A program made the translations under genes and the position numbers. From the NCBI RefSeq assembly GCF_014306135.1, contig NZ_JACRWD010000010.1, forward strand, positions 1 to 46,854: a stretch of DNA of 46,854 nucleotides, written 5' to 3'. The notes under the pieces are model-generated. The model made no database searches. It was not told the DNA's origin and saw only the letters and a program-made list of their open reading frames with translations. The DNA is from Paraclostridium hominis (GTDB lineage: Bacteria; Bacillota; Clostridia; Peptostreptococcales; Peptostreptococcaceae). Shown here piece by piece: positions 40,913-46,854 of this stretch. Numbering within the stretch: position 1 is the first letter of the stretch; each line of letters opens with the position of its first letter.

Positions 40913-41146
40913 ATGGGAGAAATAGAAACTAAACTAGTAATGACTTTTTTAAATACATTAGGCAAAAAAGTAAGCTTATTTGTAACAGATCCAAGAGAAG
41001 ATTTAACAGAAGAAGAAATAAAAAATGCTATGGATGTAATAATAGAGAAAAATATATTTGAACCTAATGGAGTTGATATAGTTGCTTCAGTAGATGCAAG
41101 AATTGTTCAAACAGAAACTACAGAATTTGATTTGGAAGTAGCGTAA
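40913..41146 (+). CDS. DUF2922 family small protein
   Basis: 77 residues from the ATG at 40913 (AGGAGGAAT upstream). TKLVMTFLNTLGKKVSLFVT, DPREDLTEEEIKNAMDVIIE and NIFEPNGVDIVASVDARIVQ give the DUF2922 signature. Function is unknown. It is 24 bp downstream of DUF1659 in the same operon. A strong terminator follows it, 14 bp after the stop, so the YvrJ-like gene beyond is probably made at a lower level or from another start. Confidence 0.87.
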   Translation: MGEIETKLVMTFLNTLGKKVSLFVTDPREDLTEEEIKNAMDVIIEKNIFEPNGVDIVASVDARIVQTETTEFDLEVA

Positions 41147-41160
41147 TACATATTACATTT

Positions 41161-41195
41161 AAGAAAGCCCCTCTGAGCTAATGAGGGGCTTTCTT
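41161..41195 (+). terminator. Strong terminator inside the small-gene cluster
   Basis: AAGAAAGCCCCTC (41161-41173) and GAGGGGCTTTCTT (41183-41195) form a perfect 13-bp stem. The T run is short (CTT), so read-through to the YvrJ-like gene is likely. Confidence 0.8.
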
Positions 41196-41229
41196 AGCAA
41201 TTTAAAAGATTATTTGGAGGAATATATTG

Positions 41230-41388
41230 ATGGAGTTGGATTTAATGCAATTGGTGTCAAATTTAGGGTTTCCTGCTATCGTTACAATGTATTTATTAAT
41301 ACGTATAGAAGGAAAACTAGAAGGCCTAAGTACAAGTATAAATTCTTTAAGCCAAAATATTTATGAATTAAATAATAAAAAGAGCTGA
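41230..41388 (+). CDS. YvrJ family (BhlA/holin-like) small membrane protein
   Basis: 52 residues from the ATG at 41230, with TTGGAGG 10 bases upstream. The sequence MELDLMQLVSNLGFPAIVTM, YLLIRIEGKLEGL and a polar tail is the YvrJ pattern: one membrane helix starting at the LGFP motif and a basic, heptad-like end. Relatives include BhlA/UviB peptides proposed as holins or bacteriocin-associated. It is the third gene of the DUF1659-DUF2922-YvrJ set. The stop TGA lies inside the following terminator. A longer frame at 41181-41366 is only a shadow. Confidence 0.85.
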   Translation: MELDLMQLVSNLGFPAIVTMYLLIRIEGKLEGLSTSINSLSQNIYELNNKKS

Positions 41389-41413
41389 GATATAAAATTT
41401 ATCTCGGCTCTTT
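41381..41413 (+). terminator. Terminator after the YvrJ-like gene
   Basis: AGAGCTGAGATA pairs with TATCTCGGCTCT (one G-T) around AAAATT, followed by TTTTA. It also faces the end of the ABC operon from the other strand. Confidence 0.8.
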
Positions 41414-41426
41414 TATTTATAAATAA

Positions 41427-42683
41427 CTATACTACTTGATGGTTTTTAAAAATTCGATATGCAAAAGGCACACAAATAATACTAAGTATTAAGTAAAGCG
41501 CCATTCTCATTGTAATCACATCCATTGTAAAACCAGGGAATGGATATGAGAAATAATTTGTAATATCCATATCAAAGACGGGTTGACATGATGTATAAGG
41601 GAGAATCATATAAATATGATTCCAAATACCATTAGTTTGACTAACATTAAAGAATAATGGAATAATTATTATACAAATCATAACAATTAAAACTGGAAAT
41701 GGTGTTTTCATTTTTGATGATAATAATAATGTAATAGATACCATTGCAAGCATTATCAAATATAAAGTTACAACACAAATAATAGTTGCTTGTAAAAATG
41801 TTAAAGAATATGGTGTTGTAGAATTTATAATTTGTATAGGTAGATTCCATCCATCTATTCCAAATGAAAATAATACAATTCCCAATCCTACAAAAACATT
41901 TATTGTATATATAATAAGTGCAAAAATAAATGATGCTAATATTTTTGATGCTATTAACTTTGATTTTCCATATCTAGAAGAGAGTATTATATTATCAGCA
42001 CCAGATTGATACTCTCCCGAAAATACAGGTGCAATGCAAATACAAACTGCTAATATTGGAAGGACCATTAGTTCAATACACAGAAATATAGCCTCCCATC
42101 CCTCATGATATCCATACTCATATGGTTTTGCTACTTCTTTATTTTTTTCATACCAAAATTCTTTTTCATTATCAGAGTAATTCCAATCTTCATAATTAGC
42201 ATTTAAAATATGAGATATTTTTTTCTCTCTTTGTTCATAAAAGTTTGCTCCATTTTCTAGAGGTAAATTCTCAATTTCTGAAAAAGAACGATCAGAAAAC
42301 TTTGAATTTATATAGTTATTATTAATAAACCATAAGTAAGATAATTTAGGGTTTATATATTTGTTAAAAGTTGAATTATTTAGTTCTTTTTTACCATCAT
42401 TAATAACAAAATTATCAGGATTATTAAATAGCTCTTGATATTTTAAAATATCATTTGTAATTCTTTCCTCTGTTAATGTCCCTTCAAGTTCTTTTTGTGA
42501 CCTTTTTTCTAATTCAATAGCATCAAAACCTCGTCTTTGGTTACCATCCTTATCAAATGACAAAAATTGTATAGGTTGAAGTAAAAATAGCATTACTGTT
42601 AAAGCTAAACTGCCTAGAATCACAATTATATTTAGTTTTTTTCTTATAATTTTTTTAAGTTCAAATACTAATAAATCTTTCAT
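41427..42683 (-). CDS. ABC-2 type exporter permease
   Basis: 418 residues from the ATG at 42683 (GGGGG upstream); the frame is open further but a start there would overlap the ATPase gene without a site. An N-terminal helix (IIVILGSLALTVMLFLLQPI) is followed by an outer loop of about 165 residues with several Asn/Trp-rich stretches, then five more helices (AIFLCIELMVLPILAVCICI, FALIIYTINVFVGLGIVLF, TIICVVTLYLIMLAMVSITL, PVLIVMICIIIIPLF, MRMALYLILSIICVPFAYRI). The long first loop is typical of peptide-handling ABC-2 permeases such as those in bacitracin or lantibiotic defence. It follows the ATPase gene by 10 bp. Confidence 0.87.
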   Translation of the reverse strand: MKDLLVFELKKIIRKKLNIIVILGSLALTVMLFLLQPIQFLSFDKDGNQRRGFDAIELEKRSQKELEGTLTEERITNDILKYQELFNNPDNFVINDGKKELNNSTFNKYINPKLSYLWFINNNYINSKFSDRSFSEIENLPLENGANFYEQREKKISHILNANYEDWNYSDNEKEFWYEKNKEVAKPYEYGYHEGWEAIFLCIELMVLPILAVCICIAPVFSGEYQSGADNIILSSRYGKSKLIASKILASFIFALIIYTINVFVGLGIVLFSFGIDGWNLPIQIINSTTPYSLTFLQATIICVVTLYLIMLAMVSITLLLSSKMKTPFPVLIVMICIIIIPLFFNVSQTNGIWNHIYMILPYTSCQPVFDMDITNYFSYPFPGFTMDVITMRMALYLILSIICVPFAYRIFKNHQVV

Positions 42684-42693
42684 ACTATACCCC

Positions 42694-43569
42694 CTATTGT
42701 GATACCATATCATCAAAATGGTATAAATATAAATCTTCAAGTGTAGGTTCAACATTGGTTGCATTTTCAGTAGGCTTTATATTACTTACGATTCTAAGTA
42801 AAACCTTATCCTCACTATCATGCTGTAGGTTTACGACACGATACTTTCCACTAATCATATCTACATTGTTTTTTGGGATAGTACATTTCCATACCTTTTT
42901 GTCTATTTCTTTGGTTGCACCTTCTCTTAAGCTATTAAGAATTATCTGACCACTCTTCATCATTATTATTTTATCTGAAATATAATCAATATCTGAAACA
43001 ATATGAGTTGAAAGAATAACTATTTTATCCTTTGAAAAATTAGAAATTAAATTTCTAAAACGTATACGTTCTTTTGGATCAAGACCTGCTGTTGGCTCAT
43101 CTAGTATCAAAATTTTAGGGTCATTTAATACTGCTTGTGCAATTCCTAATCTTTGTTTCATACCACCTGAAAAAGTCCTGATTTTTTTATTACAAACATC
43201 TGATAATCCAACTAATTGTAAAAGTTCTTTTGTTTTTATCTTTGCATTTTGTTTGTTTATTCCTTTTAAGGCTGCTATGTAATACATAAATTCCTTAGCT
43301 GTAAAATCAGGGTAATATCCAAAGTCTTGTGGTAAGTATCCAATAAGTTTTCGATAATTTTCACCTAAAGAATTTATACTAGATCCATTTAGTAGTATAT
43401 CTCCTGATGTTGGGTTAAGAATACCACATATCATTCTCATAAGAGTTGTTTTTCCAGATCCATTGGCTCCAAGTAACCCATAAATTCCTGGCTCTAAAGT
43501 AACACTAATTCGGTCAACTGCAATTTTATTGCTAAATTGTTTTGTCAATCTATCAAACTTTAATTCCAT
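42694..43569 (-). CDS. ABC transporter ATP-binding protein
   Basis: 291 residues from the ATG at 43569 (GGAGGTTT upstream). Walker A is LLGANGSGKTTLM (about 33-45), Q-loop LPQDFGYYP, signature FSGGMKQRLG, Walker B ILILDEPTAG and switch His in ILSTHIVSD. A C-terminal part of about 80 residues (TIPKNNVDMISGKYRVVNLQ) is as in BcrA/DrrA-type subunits. It powers the permease encoded 10 bp downstream. With a sigma factor and a membrane protein upstream in the same direction, it forms one operon of four genes. Confidence 0.92.
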   Translation of the reverse strand: MELKFDRLTKQFSNKIAVDRISVTLEPGIYGLLGANGSGKTTLMRMICGILNPTSGDILLNGSSINSLGENYRKLIGYLPQDFGYYPDFTAKEFMYYIAALKGINKQNAKIKTKELLQLVGLSDVCNKKIRTFSGGMKQRLGIAQAVLNDPKILILDEPTAGLDPKERIRFRNLISNFSKDKIVILSTHIVSDIDYISDKIIMMKSGQIILNSLREGATKEIDKKVWKCTIPKNNVDMISGKYRVVNLQHDSEDKVLLRIVSNIKPTENATNVEPTLEDLYLYHFDDMVSQ

Positions 43570-43579
43570 ATTAAACCTC

Positions 43580-44344
43580 CTAAATGTGATTTAAGTTCAT
43601 ACAATCATATTTTTTATTACAATTAATAACTAACTTGTAAAGTTGTATAGCTACTCCAATTATTGCAATAACAAGCATAACAATCCAAATCCATAATGAA
43701 GATGAAATATATAATTTAGGTAAATATGATGTAGATATTGAGACAATCACCATTATAAAGACTCCAAAAGCAAAGCTATAATAGTTACTTTCTTTATTCT
43801 TAAATTTATTTAATATCCATAAGCACCCAAAGCAAGTTACCATAAATGGTACACAAATATATAAAAATATTTCATAAGTATAAAGTGATGTCTTAATTCC
43901 AACAAAAATACCTAAAATTGTTATGCTTAAGATATTCATAAGTCCTAGTATGCTTATACGTGATAACATTACTTGACTTAGTGTATATTGGGTAGATAAT
44001 TCAAGTTCAACAGTTTTATATGTGTAAGCTCTTGAAAGTTCTGTAAATGTAGATATATAAATTAATGGAGCTATAGATGAAATTAAGTTAATTACTTGCA
44101 TTGATGCTGGATAAGAATATAGCCTTAAACCACAAAATAATAAAATTGCAAATTGAATGACCCATACCTTTTTACGTATAAATCCAAATTGTTGGAAATA
44201 AAACTCCCAAAATGTTAATCTCCTACATTGAGTTTCATTTACTATTTCACGTACCTTTAAGATAGTATCTTGAATACTACTAGATTTTGGTGGAGGTACA
44301 TTTTTATATAATTTATGTAAGTCTTTTTCTAAGTTTTTCTTCAA
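43580..44344 (-). CDS. Membrane protein, probable anti-sigma or transporter partner
   Basis: 254 residues. I start it at TTG 44344 because GGGAGTGAT lies 8 bases upstream; GTG 44359 lies inside that site. The cytoplasmic N-terminus is about 60 residues, with CRRLTFWEFYFQQFGFIRKK just before the first helix. Six hydrophobic segments follow (VIQFAILLFCGLRLY, LISSIAPLIYISTF, ILGLMNILSITILGIFVG, IFLYICVPFMVTCFGCLWIL, FGVFIMVIVSIST, WIWIVMLVIAIIGVAIQL). It overlaps the end of the sigma gene by about 30 bases and comes before the ABC genes. From position it should restrain the sigma factor; from its many helices it may be a transporter part. I do not recognise the family. Confidence 0.72.
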   Translation of the reverse strand: MKKNLEKDLHKLYKNVPPPKSSSIQDTILKVREIVNETQCRRLTFWEFYFQQFGFIRKKVWVIQFAILLFCGLRLYSYPASMQVINLISSIAPLIYISTFTELSRAYTYKTVELELSTQYTLSQVMLSRISILGLMNILSITILGIFVGIKTSLYTYEIFLYICVPFMVTCFGCLWILNKFKNKESNYYSFAFGVFIMVIVSISTSYLPKLYISSSLWIWIVMLVIAIIGVAIQLYKLVINCNKKYDCMNLNHI

Positions 44345-44864
44345 TATAATCACTCCCACTTAATTTACTTTTAATTGCTAATAAGGCTAAATTTATCCTA
44401 TATCTAACTGTAAAACGCGACTTGCCTATAATCGTTGCAATTTCATTAATTTTTAAATCATGGCCGTATTTTAAAACTATGACTTCTTGTTGTTCTTTTG
44501 GGAGATTATCAATAATGTGTTTAAGTGTTATTTTATCTGTGATACTGTCAATATGTTCTGAGGCAGAAATATCTATAATTTCTTTTGTTGATTCTAAATA
44601 CTCTGTTTTATTCTTTTTAATCCAATTAATACATAGATTTTTAGCTATTGTATAAAGAAATGCTCTTGGTTTTCCTCTATCCGAATATGTATTTATATTT
44701 CTTACAAAATTCAAGAAAACTTCTTGTGTAATATCTTGTGCATCTTCACTATTTCCAACTTTGAAGTAGCAGTATTTATAAATAGCATCATAATTTTCAC
44801 TAACAATTTGTTCAGCTATATTTGAATCACCATTTTTAATTTTCCTAATAGGATTTACCAACAC
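44313..44864 (-). CDS. ECF-type RNA polymerase sigma factor
   Basis: 183 residues from the ATG at 44864 (GAGGAGGTG upstream). Region 2: YDAIYKYCYFKVGNSEDAQD with ITQEVFLNFVRNINTY and PRAFLYTIAKNLCINWIKK; region 4: DNLPKEQQEVIVLKYGHDLK with INEIATIIGKSRFTVRYRIN. It is the third ECF factor on this plasmid and the only one next to an ABC exporter. It is the first gene of a four-gene operon, so it probably switches on its own operon in response to an envelope-active peptide; that is inferred from layout. The segment SRFTVRYRIN departs from the usual S.GTVKSR helix. Confidence 0.93.
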   Translation of the reverse strand: MLVNPIRKIKNGDSNIAEQIVSENYDAIYKYCYFKVGNSEDAQDITQEVFLNFVRNINTYSDRGKPRAFLYTIAKNLCINWIKKNKTEYLESTKEIIDISASEHIDSITDKITLKHIIDNLPKEQQEVIVLKYGHDLKINEIATIIGKSRFTVRYRINLALLAIKSKLSGSDYIEEKLRKRLT

Positions 44865-44929
44865 ATCACCTCCTCATAATGTTTAACAATATTAAAATCA
44901 AAAATGTGCAGAAATAATTTAATTATTTT

Positions 44930-44980
44930 TTACAAAGTCTAAATAAATGTATTTTAAATATGTTTTTAAAATATAGTTCA
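44930..44980 (+). repeat. Dispersed element, degraded copy
   Basis: ACAAAGTCTAAATAAATGTA with TTTTAAATATGTTTTTAAAA and TATAGTTCA keeps the loop region and right flank; the GC-rich stem is lost. Confidence 0.5.
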
Positions 44981-44990
44981 AAATTTACTA

Positions 44991-45055
44991 TTTCACTCCA
45001 AATTAAAATCATTTTAGTCCAATTTTATCATTATATAAGTTTTAAATGTTAAGAT
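44991..45055 (+). promoter_or_regulatory. Two-box activator promoter (copy 5 of 5)
   Basis: TTTCACTCC at 44991, TTTTAGTCC at 45012 (21-bp period), 29 bp, then the extended -10 TGTTAAGAT ending at 45055. It drives the gene at 45111. Confidence 0.82.
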
Positions 45056-45110
45056 AGATTTAAAATTTTATGGGAGGTTTATTTTGATTCAAATAAGGAG
45101 GTAACACAAT

Positions 45111-45410
45111 ATGTTTGATATTTTTAATATAATAGGCGAAATTTTAGTTTTAGTTTTTTTATACTTAACTTCTAATAGATATCATAGATTAGTTAAACTA
45201 GAGCGCCTTGAAAATACTGGAATCTCAGCTGAAAAATATAATACTTATGATAAACGTTTAAGGCTAGAGTGTGTTTTATTTGTTGTTGTAATTGGAAGTG
45301 CTACTATTTTAAATAAATTTACAAATGTTTTAATAGTTGTTTTCTTTATGCTTATATTAGGGCTTACACTTAAGGCACTTATAAATAAGTGTTTTTCTAT
45401 TCCTGAATAA
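45111..45410 (+). CDS. Small membrane protein, 99 residues
   Basis: ATG 45111 follows AAGGAGGTAAC. There are three hydrophobic segments: IFNIIGEILVLVFLYLTS, CVLFVVVIGSATIL and LIVVFFMLILGLTLKALI. A charged loop YHRLVKLERLENTGISAEKY lies between the first two. No family is recognised. The promoter is the clearest of the two-box set. The stop codon TAA is the first triplet of a dispersed element. Confidence 0.7.
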   Translation: MFDIFNIIGEILVLVFLYLTSNRYHRLVKLERLENTGISAEKYNTYDKRLRLECVLFVVVIGSATILNKFTNVLIVVFFMLILGLTLKALINKCFSIPE

Positions 45411-45480
45411 TTAATTAAAATTAGTAAGTTAATACCCTTAAAATCCAAATAAATGGACTTTAAGGGTATTTTTATACTTA
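45408..45480 (+). repeat. Dispersed hairpin element, short copy
   Basis: TAATTAATTAAAATTAG then TAAGTTAA, and the hairpin AATACCCTTAAAATCC with GGACTTTAAGGGTATT around AAATAAAT (45431-45470). The first stem pairs are changed on both sides relative to the consensus. The right flank is missing. Confidence 0.82.
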
Positions 45481-45582
45481 AATGGATTAACATTGTATTT
45501 ATTTGGAGTAAAATAACCAATTCACCATAAAAAATTAAGTAATTTATCCGTATTAATAATTAAAGAGAGGAGGCGTTTAAAT

Positions 45583-46854
45583 ATGAAAATTAAAAAAATA
45601 ACAAAGTCATTAGCTTGTGCTACAATAGCATTAGGAATGAGTACTTGTACATTCACAAGTTTTGCTCAAGGACCTAATAGTGAAGATATAGATAACGGCA
45701 TAGCTAACTTAAAGTACAACAAAAATGAAATACTAGCTAGAAATGGAGATACTATTGAAAATGTTGTTCCTAAAGAGGGGATAAAAACAAATAATAAATT
45801 TATTGTAGTAGAGCGTAAGAAAAAAACACTTACAACATCTCCAGTAGATATATCAATTGTAGATTCTGTAACAGATCGTACATACCCAGGGGCACTACAA
45901 ACTGCAGATGATTCTTTTGTTGAAAATAGACCAAATATTTTAATGTGCAAAAGAAAGCCAATAAATATTAGTATTGATTTACCTGGTATGAAAAAGGATA
46001 ATACAGTTACAGTTCAAAATCCAACTTATGGGAATGTATCTGGAGCAATAGATGAATTAGTATCTAATTGGAGCGATAAAAACTCACAAACACATACATT
46101 ACCTGCTAGAACTCAATATTTAGAGTCTATGGTATATAGTAAATCTCAAATTTCAAATGCACTTAACGTTAATGCAAAAGTTCTTGATAATTCACTTGGA
46201 ATAGACTTTAATGCAATTTCAAATGGAGAAAAAAAAGTTATGATAGCAGCGTATAAGCAAATATTTTATACTGTAAGTGCTCAACTTCCAAATAATCCAT
46301 CTGATTTATTTGATGATAGTGTAACTTTTAAAGAGCTAGTTAGAAAAGGTGTAAGCAATGAAGCACCACCACTTATGGTTTCTAATGTAGCTTATGGTAG
46401 AACTATTTATGTAAAGTTAGAAACAAATTCTAAGAGCAAAGATGTACAAGCAGCATTTAAAGCTTTAATAAAGAACAATGGTGCAAGCAACAGTTCTCAA
46501 TACAAAGATATATTTGAGAATAGTTCATTTACAGCCGTTGTTTTAGGTGGAGATGCTCAAGCTCATAATAAAGTTGTAACTAAAGACTTTGATGAGATAA
46601 GAAATGTAATAAAAGATAATGCAACTTTTAGCTTAAAAAATCCTGCATATCCAATTTCTTATACAAGCACATTCTTAAAAGATAATTCAATAGCTGCAGT
46701 ACATAATAAAACAGATTATATAGAAACTACATCTACAGAATATTCAAAAGGAAAAATAAACCTAGATCATAGTGGAGCTTATGTTGCTCAGTTTGATGTA
46801 TCTTGGGATGAAGTTTCATATGATAAAGATGGTAATGAAATTTTAACTCATAAA
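45583..46854 (+). CDS. Cholesterol-dependent cytolysin (perfringolysin-like), truncated at the circle join
   Basis: 424 codons to the window end, from the ATG at 45583 (GAGGAGG upstream), and 10 more after the join. The signal peptide is about 1-28, ending SFAQ. Domains 1-3 are complete and very close to perfringolysin O as I recall it: NGIANLKYNKNEILARNGDT, SPVDISIVDSVTDRTYPGAL, SMVYSKSQISNALNVNAKVL, NEAPPLMVSNVAYGRTIYVK and SSFTAVVLGGDAQAHNKVV. Domain 4 has only its first strands (SGAYVAQFDVSWDEVSYDKD, ending LTHK). The undecapeptide and the Thr-Leu cholesterol pair are missing. Intact toxins secrete as monomers, bind cholesterol through domain 4 and make large pores. This form should not bind, unless the join is wrong. 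No VirR-type box was found upstream. Confidence 0.92.
   Translation, partial: MKIKKITKSLACATIALGMSTCTFTSFAQGPNSEDIDNGIANLKYNKNEILARNGDTIENVVPKEGIKTNNKFIVVERKKKTLTTSPVDISIVDSVTDRTYPGALQTADDSFVENRPNILMCKRKPINISIDLPGMKKDNTVTVQNPTYGNVSGAIDELVSNWSDKNSQTHTLPARTQYLESMVYSKSQISNALNVNAKVLDNSLGIDFNAISNGEKKVMIAAYKQIFYTVSAQLPNNPSDLFDDSVTFKELVRKGVSNEAPPLMVSNVAYGRTIYVKLETNSKSKDVQAAFKALIKNNGASNSSQYKDIFENSSFTAVVLGGDAQAHNKVVTKDFDEIRNVIKDNATFSLKNPAYPISYTSTFLKDNSIAAVHNKTDYIETTSTEYSKGKINLDHSGAYVAQFDVSWDEVSYDKDGNEILTHK
46736..46854. repeat. Terminal direct repeat, right copy (circular overlap)
   Basis: Exact copy of 1-119; see the left copy. Confidence 0.9.

Noticed and set aside
41181..41366. 61-residue open frame starting MRGFLSNLK
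   Set aside because: It starts inside the terminator stem and overlaps the YvrJ-like gene (41230-41388) in another frame. The latter has a ribosome-binding site and family pattern.
45484..45512. Sixth two-box promoter near the cytolysin (GGATTAAC and GGAGTAAA 21 bp apart)
   Set aside because: It would point away from the cytolysin, no gene lies in that direction within reach, and no -10 is found at 29 bp. One box is a poor match.
45490..45582. VirR box upstream of the cytolysin
   Set aside because: I found no CCAGTT-type pair like those before pfoA in C. perfringens.

Overview
This window looks like one whole circular plasmid that was cut open for display. Its first 119 bases are repeated exactly as its last 119, so the circle would be 46,735 bp. 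It carries a Rep_3-type initiator with 21-bp iterons and a ParA locus. I see no relaxase, conjugation ATPase or transposase. The DNA is very AT-rich, starts with TTG/GTG and strong GGAGG sites are common, and the cytolysin, c-di-GMP riboswitch and DUF1659/DUF2922/YvrJ genes are all clostridial in type. My inference is a Peptostreptococcaceae host such as Paeniclostridium or Paraclostridium; the host is not proven.

Layout. 45.6 kb through the join to 0.15 kb: a perfringolysin-like cholesterol-dependent cytolysin that loses its membrane-binding C-terminus exactly at the join, facing a DUF4956 gene cut at the same point (0.1-0.7 kb), then a VTC-domain gene. 1.7-27.7 kb: an accessory region of one- or two-gene modules on either strand. 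It holds two ECF sigma/DUF4179 anti-sigma pairs, a cold-shock protein, a methyltransferase, three GNAT acetyltransferases, a TetR/membrane terpene cyclase-like/EFR1 ferredoxin cluster, a CorA transporter, a CocE-type hydrolase with a TetR regulator, the par locus (21-22.6 kb), a Fic protein with a serine recombinase, and a possible single-protein partition locus (24.7-25.5 kb). 27.8-30.5 kb: TraB/GumN, HAD phosphatase and glycosyltransferase genes. 30.8-37.6 kb: a c-di-GMP-I riboswitch with terminator, then a 2135-residue secreted M60 metallopeptidase. 37.7-40.6 kb: a 46-bp palindrome, an amidase, rep and the iterons. 40.6-41.4 kb: DUF1659-DUF2922-YvrJ. 41.4-44.9 kb: an ECF sigma/ABC exporter operon.

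Two hidden layers stand out. First, about 18 copies or fragments of a roughly 120-bp intergenic element separate the modules between 1.5 and 27.8 kb and at 45.4 kb. It has TAACTAGT/ACTAGTTA-like ends and a central hairpin kept by compensatory changes. Every copy points the same way whatever the strand of nearby genes, two copies have the hairpin core flipped, and the ends often supply a neighbour's stop codon, so the region looks like a cassette array. Second, five promoters share one exact architecture: two TTTYASTCC boxes 21 bp apart, then 29 bp, then a -10 (mostly extended TGn). They sit upstream of small membrane or exported proteins and a regulator remnant, which implies a regulon run by an activator not seen on this plasmid.

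All readings come from the sequence by eye. No database or folding search was run.
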